From Ectothiorhodospiraceae bacterium (GTDB lineage: Bacteria > Pseudomonadota > Gammaproteobacteria > Nitrococcales > AK92), in NCBI GenBank assembly GCA_029263635.1, contig JAJUFY010000094.1:1-7763 (forward strand): DNA of 7,763 bases, in the 5' to 3' direction. The position numbers and the translations under genes were made by a program. Within the stretch, counting starts at the first letter, position 1; every line of letters begins with the position of its first letter. Positions 1 to 6,278 of this stretch are shown here, piece after piece. The notes beneath the pieces were generated by a model. The model made no database searches. It worked only from the letters and a program-made list of their open reading frames with translations, and was not told the DNA's origin.

Positions 1-960
<960 letters not shown>

Positions 961-1084
961 CAATGTTCTCCAGAGGGGCAGGCGCTAACAGCTTCCACCG
1001 GTGCTGCGTCGCCGTGCCGCAAGCCCTGGCGGATGCGAGCGAGGTTCTGCGACGCGGTAGCGTGGAGGCTTCGATCTGGCGCGC

Positions 1085-1090
1085 ATTATA
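1085..1090 (-). promoter_or_regulatory. Candidate -10 box (TATAAT) for maeB
   Basis: On the minus strand this is a perfect TATAAT in otherwise GC-rich sequence, upstream of maeB and downstream of the hydrolase stop. It would place the transcript start near 1078 and give a leader of roughly 118 nt. The -35 element is weak: TTGAGT is only 14 bp away, and nothing better sits at 17 bp. The 191-bp gap 961-1151 holds no other feature I can support. Confidence 0.45.
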
Positions 1091-1151
1091 CGGTTCTGCT
1101 GCCCACTCAAGCCACCGGCGATGCGGCATTTTTGCGCATTCGGTTTTTGCC

Positions 1152-1937
1152 TCAATCGCGGAATGGGGCCAGGAAGGTGCGCAGCGCCTCGGCGAATCGC
1201 TGTGGCTGCTCGGCATGCAGCCAATGGCCCGCCTCCGGTATCGCCTGCAGCCGGCTGTTGGGGAAGTGGTGCTGGATGGCCGCCTGGGCGGCATCGGTGA
1301 CGTAATCCGAGTCGGCGCCGTGGATGAACAGGGTCGGCCCGTCGTAGCTTCCGTCCAGCGCCGGGAAGCTCTCCAGTTGCGGCAGCTGATCGGCCAGCGT
1401 GTCCAGCGGGATGCGCCAGCGGTAGCCATCGCCGCTGCGGTCGAGGTTGGTCAGCAGGAACTGCCGCAGCGTCTGGCTTGGAATCTCGGCAGCGAGTGCC
1501 GCGCTGGCCTGGGCCCGGGAGCGCACCTGGGCCAGATCCAGCCCCTGCATGGCCTTGATCAGCGGCTGATGGCTCTGGTGGCGATAGGCCACCGGCGCAA
1601 TATCGGCAACCACCAGGGCCTGGATCCGCTGCGGCGTCTCCAGCGCCAGCGTCATCGCCGTCTTGCCTCCCATGCTGTGCCCGAGCAGCAGCACCGATTC
1701 GAGCTCGAGCGCATCGAGCAGCCGACGCACGTCGGCGGCCATGGCCGGCTAGTCCATGCGCGGGGCGTGGACCGAGCGGCCATGGTTGCGCAGATCCGGC
1801 AGGATCACGTCGAAGTGCTCGGCCAGCCACTTCGCGTGGCTCCCCCAATTGGAGCCGGAGCCGTACAGGCCGTGCAGGATCACCAACGGTCGGCCCTGGC
1901 CCTGCCGGGTGTAATGAAGAAGGGTCGATTCGGTCAT
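1152..1937 (-). pseudogene. ybfF: YbfF-like alpha/beta hydrolase (esterase) interrupted by one in-frame UAG
   Basis: Read through its single UAG, this is a 261-residue alpha/beta hydrolase, close to the roughly 254 of E. coli YbfF, an esterase reported to act on short- to medium-chain acyl esters and acyl-CoA. The N-terminal 62 codons (from ATG 1937, with GAGG 9 nt upstream) carry the oxyanion strand LHGLYGSGSNW and DLRNHGRS. After the UAG (1749-1751) the same frame continues PAMAADVRRLLDAL, then GHSMGG with nucleophile Ser88, DIAPV with Asp112, and AGHWLHAE with His238. These match the Ser/Asp/His triad reported for YbfF. From memory of E. coli YbfF (a YPAMA segment 25 residues before the nucleophile), the UAG sits exactly at a conserved Tyr. 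No frameshift or other stop is present. A GUA-less restart at ATG 1742, 6 nt after the UAG, could make a C-terminal fragment that includes the nucleophile but lacks the oxyanion strand. It is either a very recent pseudogene, a sequence error, or a gene read through UAG. Confidence 0.8.
1749..1751 (-). other. In-frame UAG codon inside the ybfF-like gene
   Basis: The minus strand reads GAC TAG CCG GCC ATG. The same reading frame is open for 62 codons before and 198 codons after, and both halves carry conserved motifs of one family. The codon occupies what appears to be the Tyr of the Y-P-x-M-A motif, one substitution away from TAC or TAT. Confidence 0.85.
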
Positions 1938-2044
1938 GTCTAGCTACCTCAACGCGATCCGGTCGCCGTCATGGGGGCGGCTGTGCCGATCAGGATACCG
2001 CGCTTCGCCCGGACCGGGGGTCGGCGCGCGGGAGTGGCGAGGAT

Positions 2045-2073
2045 TTGCTCTTGCGCTATAACATTCATATAAA
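2045..2073 (+). promoter_or_regulatory. Candidate sigma70 promoter for the CZB chemoreceptor
   Basis: TTGCTC (2045-2050), a 17-bp spacer and TATAAA (2068-2073) give an acceptable housekeeping promoter, with a start near 2080 and a leader of about 56 nt. A FliA-type flagellar promoter was looked for and not seen. The rest of the 198-bp divergent gap (1938-2044) shows nothing further. Confidence 0.45.
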
Positions 2074-2087
2074 ATAAATGTTATAGC
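2055..2087. repeat. 11-bp perfect inverted repeat bracketing the -10 box (operator candidate)
   Basis: The left arm GCTATAACATT (2055-2065) and right arm AATGTTATAGC (2077-2087) are perfect reverse complements separated by an 11-nt AT-only-plus-one-C spacer. Arm centres are 22 bp apart, about two helical turns, so a dimeric regulator could bind one face. The spacer contains the candidate -10 box TATAAA. The island is strongly AT-rich against a GC-rich background. It lies between divergent genes, so a terminator role is unlikely. It may control the chemoreceptor, the hydrolase or both. Confidence 0.65.
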
Positions 2088-2092
2088 TCTGT

Positions 2093-2108
2093 TCCTGCAG
2101 CCGCAGGA
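2093..2108 (+). repeat. Small hairpin in the chemoreceptor leader
   Basis: TCCTGC (2093-2098) and GCAGGA (2103-2108) pair across the 4-nt loop AGCC, 17 nt before the ribosome-binding site. It would form in the predicted leader RNA. It has no U-tract, so it is not an intrinsic terminator. Confidence 0.4.
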
Positions 2109-2125
2109 GCGATCATTCCGGTCTT

Positions 2126-2130
2126 GGAGG
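2126..2130 (+). promoter_or_regulatory. Ribosome-binding site that sets the chemoreceptor start
   Basis: GGAGG lies 5 nt before ATG 2136. A longer frame could begin at TTG 2124, but that codon overlaps this Shine-Dalgarno sequence, so ATG 2136 is preferred. Confidence 0.75.
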
Positions 2131-2135
2131 CGTTG

Positions 2136-3269
2136 ATGTTCGGCAGGCGACGGCAGATTGATGCGCTCCGGCGGGAGCTTGAGGCGGCCCGGGCGGCCAC
2201 TGCGCAGCTCCGGCAACGTGCCGCCGAGGCCGAAGCCGAGCGCGACCGGCTGCAGGGCAAGCTCATCGCGCACCGGGAGCGGGCGCGGCTGACCGAACGC
2301 GTCCTCGGGAACCTTGCTGGATTCGGCGCCTCGGTCGCCGCCCTGCGCGAGTCGTTCGCCGATCTGGCCGAGGTACTGGCCGACAACCGGCGGGCGGCCG
2401 AAGCGTCGGCGGTCGCCTCGGAGGCCAACCGTTCCGATCTCGAGGCCATCGTCGAGCGCCTGGTCGGGATAGACGGCCAGATCGGCACGGCTGCCACGGA
2501 AGTGGCCTCTCTGCATGCGGATGCCAGCCATATCGACACCTTCATCGGCCTGATCGATAGCGTCTCGGAACAGACCAACCTGCTGGCGCTCAACGCCAGC
2601 ATCGAGGCGGCGCGGGCCGGCGAACACGGCCGCGGTTTCGCCGTGGTGGCGACCGAGGTCCGGCAGCTGGCCTCCCGTACCAGCAGCGCCACCGGCGAGA
2701 TCCGGGCCCTGGTGAACGGCATCCAGGCGAAGACAGCGCAGACCGATGCGCTGATGGGGCGCAATGCCGACAGCGTCAAGCGGCTCAGCAGCGATGCCGG
2801 CGCCGTGCTGGGCCGCACCGGGCAGTTGCTGCGGCTGGCCGGCGAGGCCGGAGCCGCCATCGCCACCGCCGCCGCGCTGAGCGAAGTCGAGCTGGCGAAC
2901 CTCGAGGAACTGGAAATCAAGCTCGCCGTGTATCGGGTTTTCCTCGGACTCGACAGGATCGAGCCGGATGCGCTCCCGAGCGAGACCGAATGCCGGCTCG
3001 GCCGCTGGTACTACCAGGGGACCGGTAGCATGCTGTTCGGCAGCAGCGAGGGGTTCCGGGCGCTGGAGGCGCCCCACCGGACTGTCCATGTGCAGGCCAA
3101 GGAGGCGTTGCGGCAATTCTATGCCGGGCGGCATGAGCCTGCGCTGCAGTCGCTGGCCGCCATGGAGGCCGCCAACCTGGACGTCATGAACCGGCTGCGC
3201 CGGCTGGTGCGCGCCGAGCGACTGCCGGGTGCCGATAGCGAGGCTGCAGCAGCAGGCAGCGGCCGATAA
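2136..3269 (+). CDS. Soluble methyl-accepting chemotaxis protein with C-terminal CZB domain
   Basis: This 377-residue cytoplasmic receptor has no transmembrane segment or signal peptide. It begins with an Arg-rich MFGRRRQ, followed by a coiled coil at about 8-55. A conserved-looking helical linker follows (56-90). Then comes the MCP signalling hairpin, whose tip (SEQTNLLALNASIEAARAGE, 144-163, then HGRGFAVVATEVRQLA) is the contact site for CheA and CheW. Each arm is short, about 80 residues. Residues 250-330 form a CZB (chemoreceptor zinc-binding) domain with Cys286 (CRLGRW) and His314/His318 (HRTVH). The first ligand, normally His, is Glu258. CZB domains bind zinc through three His and one Cys and have been tied to zinc or hypochlorous-acid sensing. 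The likely role is feeding cytoplasmic metal or oxidant status into a chemotaxis-type pathway; no che genes are in the window. The gene ends 7 bp from the convergent hydrolase. Confidence 0.92.
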   Translation: MFGRRRQIDALRRELEAARAATAQLRQRAAEAEAERDRLQGKLIAHRERARLTERVLGNLAGFGASVAALRESFADLAEVLADNRRAAEASAVASEANRSDLEAIVERLVGIDGQIGTAATEVASLHADASHIDTFIGLIDSVSEQTNLLALNASIEAARAGEHGRGFAVVATEVRQLASRTSSATGEIRALVNGIQAKTAQTDALMGRNADSVKRLSSDAGAVLGRTGQLLRLAGEAGAAIATAAALSEVELANLEELEIKLAVYRVFLGLDRIEPDALPSETECRLGRWYYQGTGSMLFGSSEGFRALEAPHRTVHVQAKEALRQFYAGRHEPALQSLAAMEAANLDVMNRLRRLVRAERLPGADSEAAAAGSGR

Positions 3270-3276
3270 GCTGCGG

Positions 3277-4146
3277 TCAGTGCAGGAGGAAGGCGCCGAG
3301 GCAGGCGGCCACCCGCTCGGGCTGTTCCTCCTGCACGAAATGCCCCGCCTCGATCTGCTCGACCTGGATTTGCCGGAAGCAGGTCTCGATGTGGTTGAGC
3401 GTCTCGGGAATGATCACCGGATCCTTGTTGCCGTAGATGTAGAGGCCGGGCATCGGCCAGACATGATCGGCGAGCGTCGCCCAGCGCTTGATGTCGTCGC
3501 GCATGGCACGGTAATAGTTGGCGCCGGCGCCCGGGGTGCCGGGGATGCGATAGCAACGCACGTATTCCCGCACGGCGTCCTCCGGGAACGGGGCGCCGTT
3601 CCAGGTCCGCAGGAAATAGCGCAGCCAGATCTCCTCGTTGCCGGGAATCATGGCTTCCGGCAGATCGCGCTGCTGCTGAAAATGCTGGTACCAGTAGAAC
3701 GGACCGCCGCGTCGGCGGGCCGCCTCGACGGTCTCCAGGTTGCCGCGCAGGTTGTTGATGACCGCGATGTTCATCAGCGCCAGCCGCCGCACCCGTGCCG
3801 GGATCGCCAGCGCCACTTCCTGCGCGACCACTCCGCCCCAGTCATGGCCCACCAGGTGGAATGTCCCGATGCCGAGCGCATCCAGCATGGCGACGACATC
3901 CGCCGCCAGCGCCTGCTTCTGGAACTGTGCGGGCTCTCCCTCGCGAGTGCTGTCGCCGAGGCCGCGCAAATCCGGCGCGATCACCCGCAGACCCGGCGCC
4001 AGCCGTTCCACCACCGGCGCCCAGCAATACGAGCTCTCCGGCCAGCCGTGCAGCATCACCACCGGCGTGCCGTCCGTTGCGCCGGCGTCGCGATAGGCGA
4101 ATTGTCCGCGTTCCGTGGTCAAGGTCTTCGGCGCCGACAGTTGCAT
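3277..4146 (-). CDS. Alpha/beta hydrolase, epoxide hydrolase-like
   Basis: This 289-residue cytoplasmic enzyme has the alpha/beta-hydrolase fold. HGWPESSY (33-40) is the HGxP oxyanion motif typical of epoxide hydrolases. APDLRGLGDS (57-66) follows, then GHDWGG (100-105) with an Asp102 nucleophile instead of Ser. Asp242 (GNKDPV) is the candidate acid and His269 (AGHFVQEE) the base. The cap region (about 135-215) has Tyr-rich segments YWYQHF (151-156) and ANYYRAM (209-215), which could supply the epoxide-activating tyrosines. An Asp nucleophile also occurs in haloalkane and fluoroacetate dehalogenases. The HGWPE sequence and the cap tyrosines favour an epoxide hydrolase, but the substrate is unknown. 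The frame extends upstream to 4203, but ATG 4146 is chosen because AAGGAG lies 6 nt before it and the protein then starts just before the first strand. The stop is UGA. Confidence 0.9.
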   Translation of the reverse strand: MQLSAPKTLTTERGQFAYRDAGATDGTPVVMLHGWPESSYCWAPVVERLAPGLRVIAPDLRGLGDSTREGEPAQFQKQALAADVVAMLDALGIGTFHLVGHDWGGVVAQEVALAIPARVRRLALMNIAVINNLRGNLETVEAARRRGGPFYWYQHFQQQRDLPEAMIPGNEEIWLRYFLRTWNGAPFPEDAVREYVRCYRIPGTPGAGANYYRAMRDDIKRWATLADHVWPMPGLYIYGNKDPVIIPETLNHIETCFRQIQVEQIEAGHFVQEEQPERVAACLGAFLLH

Positions 4147-4307
4147 GCTGCTCTCCTTGCGGTCGGGGTGAAGCTGACGACTTTCGCAGTACCTGACGGC
4201 CATGTCGAGCTCGAGCCGACGGCGGTGCCGAACTGTGAACCGCTAAACGGCTCCAGGCGCCAAGGCTGTCTAAGGTGGCCGCCCGTTCCCGCGATCGAGT
4301 CCGTTGG
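4147..4307. other. Divergent intergenic region between hydrolase and barrel-protein genes
   Basis: This 161-bp GC-rich gap must hold promoters for both flanking genes, but I find no convincing -35/-10 pair on either strand. Apart from the hydrolase ribosome-binding site (4153-4158, minus) it shows no clear operator, terminator or small gene. Confidence 0.4.
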
Positions 4308-5036
4308 ATGCGCGACTGGCAGCAGTTCCGGTACATCGTTCCTATCCTGAACACTATCAGACACCGTTTACTTCCTTGCTTGCTGGCAGCCGTCCTGTTG
4401 CTGCCGGGCGCCGTGCGGGCTGACTGGAGCGTCTCCGGCGCTGCCGAGGTCGCCGCTGCGGCCCAACGCAGCAGACTGGGGCTGGCGTTATCGCCGTCGG
4501 GCGAGGAGGGCCTGGCCCACCGTTTCGAGCTCGGCTGGTAGTCCTATTCGGCCTCGGCCGGCAGTGCCGAGGCCGAGGTCGCAGGACCGGAGGCGGAGTA
4601 CTCGCTGGGCTACCGACAGCGCAGGGAGAGCGGCTGGTGGGGTGGCTATCTGGGGCTGCAGTACCGCCAGCTGCGGGTATCGCCAAAACAGGTTGGGGAC
4701 GATCTCGGCGAGGATGGCTGGCGTGTGGGCGTCCATTTCGACGGCGAGCTCCGGCTTACCGAGCACTGGCGTGTCGGTGGCCGCTTCGACAGCTACCCGC
4801 AGACCAAGGGCTATAGCTTACGCGGCCGGCTCCTGCATGAGCTCGGGGACGGTTTCGCGGTGGGGCCGGAAATGCTGCTGGAGGCGGACGAGGATCACGA
4901 CACCCGGCAGCTGGGACTGGTTCTGCAGTTTCCGGAGCGCGCCGGCTTTCGCATCACTACCAGCGCCGGCGTGCAGCGCGGTGACGACGGCGACCTGGGG
5001 GGCTATATCGGGTTCGAGTTCTCCCGCGACTTTTAA
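4308..5036 (+). pseudogene. Outer-membrane beta-barrel protein (BcsS-like?) interrupted by one in-frame UAG
   Basis: Read through its single UAG (4539-4541, codon 78), this is a 242-residue exported protein. The signal peptide has RHR followed by a hydrophobic LLPCLLAAVLLLPGAVRA, cleaved before Asp39. The mature part alternates polar and hydrophobic residues with many aromatic and Gly residues (WWGGYLGLQYRQL, WRVGGRFDSYP) and ends GYIGFEFSRDF. A C-terminal Phe preceded by such a strand is the usual outer-membrane assembly signal. The order of elements (SGA near the mature N-terminus, a Tyr/Trp-rich strand, then VGPE at about 184-187 followed by a final Gly-rich strand) recalls the BcsS family linked to cellulose secretion. 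That is pattern memory only, and no bcs genes are visible. The start is uncertain: ATG 4308 has only a weak GAG upstream, and GTG 4275 is an in-frame alternative. No frameshift is seen. The stop is UAA. Confidence 0.65.
4539..4541 (+). other. In-frame UAG codon inside the barrel-protein gene
   Basis: The sequence reads GGC TGG TAG TCC TAT TCG. The frame is open for 77 codons before (signal peptide and first strands) and 164 codons after (remaining strands and C-terminal Phe). The neighbouring residues GW-x-SYSAS look like a beta strand where Tyr or Gln would fit. CAG to TAG, TAC to TAG and TAT to TAG are each one change. Confidence 0.8.
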
Positions 5037-5070
5037 AAGCTAATTTTTATAAGCCGCCTCGCCCTCTTTT

Positions 5071-5185
5071 CCGTTATCGCGAGGCCGCGCAGCGGCCGTG
5101 GCGATCTCGAGACGGCGGAGTGCCGAAGGTCGATGCGCCACTTTCTCGAATTGCGTTGTCGGCCTGCGCCTCCCCGCAATGACGG
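5071..5185. repeat. 115-bp extragenic repeat with degenerate inverted ends
   Basis: The left end reads CCGTTATCGCGAGGCCGCGC and the reverse complement of the right end reads CCGTCATTGCGGGGAGGCGC. They are imperfect terminal inverted repeats of one consensus. The left half contains the tight hairpin GGCCGC-GCA-GCGGCC (5083-5097). The composition and CCGTCATTGCG-type ends match a widely dispersed, non-coding repeat family seen between genes in many proteobacterial genomes (recognised from memory, no search). It lies between two convergent gene ends (5036 and 5213), the usual place for such elements. There it could limit read-through transcription in both directions. No flanking target-site duplication is evident. 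Confidence 0.7.
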
Positions 5186-5212
5186 GGTGGTGTCGTCGGT
5201 GCGGCCTTCCCC

Positions 5213-6274
5213 TCACCGATTCGTGAACTTCAGCTCGATGCGCCGGTTGCGGCGGTAGGCTTCTTCGCTGCGACCGGGGTCGACCGGCTGGAATTCGCCG
5301 AAGCCGGCGGCCGCCAGGCGGTCGGCGGGAATGCCCCGCTCGATCAGGAAGTGGACGATGGAGATGGCGCGCGCCGCCGACAGTTCCCAGTTGGACGGAA
5401 AGGTCGGCGTATTGATCGGGCGGATGTCGGTGTGGCCTTCGACCTGCAGCACCCAGTCGATGTCGTCCGGGATCTGTGCCGCCAGCGTCTTCAGGGTCTC
5501 GGCCACCTGCGCCAGCTGCTGCCGGCCGCTCGCCCCGATCTCGGCCGAGCCGGATTCGAAGAACAGCTCGGACTGGAACACGAAGCGGTCGCCGACGATA
5601 CGGATGTCCGGACGGTCGCCGAGCACTGCCCGCAGCCGGCCGAAGAACTCCGAGCGGTAGCGCTGCAGTTCCTGCACCTTGCTGGCCAGCGCGACATTGA
5701 GCCGCTGGCCGAGCTCCTCGATCTGCACCTGCTGGCGAGCGACCGTGCTTTCGGCGATCTCCAGCGCGCCTTCCAGGCGGGTGAGCTGCTCGCGCAAGGC
5801 ACTGAGCTGGCGGTTGAGCCGGGCGACCTCTTCTTCCGCGGTGCCGGCGCGTGTCTCGGCCTGGACCAGCGCCGCGCCCTGCTGCTCCAGCTCGGCTTGC
5901 AGGCTGCCGGCCCGGGAGCGAGCCTCGGCAAGCTGTTGCTCGGTCCGGGCCAGCTGCTCGGTCAGCGCGGCCCGCTGTTCCTCGGCCAGTTCCCTGGCGC
6001 CGATGGTCGCGGCGAGCTCCGACTGCAGCCGTTCCAGTTCGGTGCTCAGCTCCGCGCTGCGGGAGCGTTCCAGCGCCAGCACGTCGGCCAGGGCCTGGAT
6101 GTCGGCTTCCAGCTGGCGCAACGCGCTGGTACGGCCGCTCAGTGCCTCGCTCAGATAGTGCTGCGATACCATGAAAATGGTCAGCACGAACACGAACATC
6201 AGCAGCAGCGTCGCCAGAATGTCGACGAAGCCGGGCCAGATGTTGATGCCGCTGCGGCTGCGTGCCTGGAACAT
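5213..6274 (-). CDS. MotB-like inner-membrane protein with coiled coil and OmpA peptidoglycan-binding domain
   Basis: This 353-residue protein is the likely partner of the upstream channel protein in a proton-driven stator-like complex. A short cytoplasmic N-terminus leads into one membrane helix, about 14-36. WPGFVDILATLLLMFVFVL carries Asp18 at the position of the proton-carrying Asp of MotB. A long Glu/Gln/Arg-rich coiled coil spans about 48-205, far longer than in flagellar MotB. The OmpA-like domain occupies about 225-353. Its peptidoglycan-binding signature is visible: FFESGSAEI (238-246), VEGHTDIRPI (278-287), NWELSAARA (295-303) and RRNRRIEL (341-348). The ATG lies 4 nt after the stop of the channel gene with little Shine-Dalgarno sequence of its own, so translation is probably coupled. 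The protein would anchor to the cell wall in the periplasm. It is not flagellar MotB by context; its task is unknown. Confidence 0.9.
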   Translation of the reverse strand: MFQARSRSGINIWPGFVDILATLLLMFVFVLTIFMVSQHYLSEALSGRTSALRQLEADIQALADVLALERSRSAELSTELERLQSELAATIGARELAEEQRAALTEQLARTEQQLAEARSRAGSLQAELEQQGAALVQAETRAGTAEEEVARLNRQLSALREQLTRLEGALEIAESTVARQQVQIEELGQRLNVALASKVQELQRYRSEFFGRLRAVLGDRPDIRIVGDRFVFQSELFFESGSAEIGASGRQQLAQVAETLKTLAAQIPDDIDWVLQVEGHTDIRPINTPTFPSNWELSAARAISIVHFLIERGIPADRLAAAGFGEFQPVDPGRSEEAYRRNRRIELKFTNR

Positions 6275-6278
6275 GGCG

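Noticed and set aside
1106..1146. Possible intrinsic terminator (ATGCG ... CGCAT around a T-run) after the YbfF-like gene
   Set aside because: Only a 5-bp stem with the T-run inside the loop; not a functional terminator layout on either strand.
2124..2135. Upstream TTG start for the chemoreceptor
   Set aside because: It overlaps the GGAGG ribosome-binding site that serves ATG 2136.
1944..3134. 396-codon minus-strand open frame antisense to the chemoreceptor
   Set aside because: GC-rich shadow frame; its composition is low-complexity and the opposite strand carries a clear MCP-CZB protein.
4147..4203. 19-codon N-terminal extension of the epoxide-hydrolase-like protein
   Set aside because: The extension is unlike the family and the strong AAGGAG precedes the internal ATG at 4146.
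3229..4350. 373-codon plus-strand open frame over the epoxide-hydrolase-like gene
   Set aside because: Shadow frame; the minus strand has complete alpha/beta-hydrolase motifs.
5030..5056. AT-rich stretch with palindrome CTTTTAAAAG at the barrel-gene stop
   Set aside because: The palindrome overlaps the stop codon and there is no GC-rich stem followed by T residues, so I do not call a terminator.
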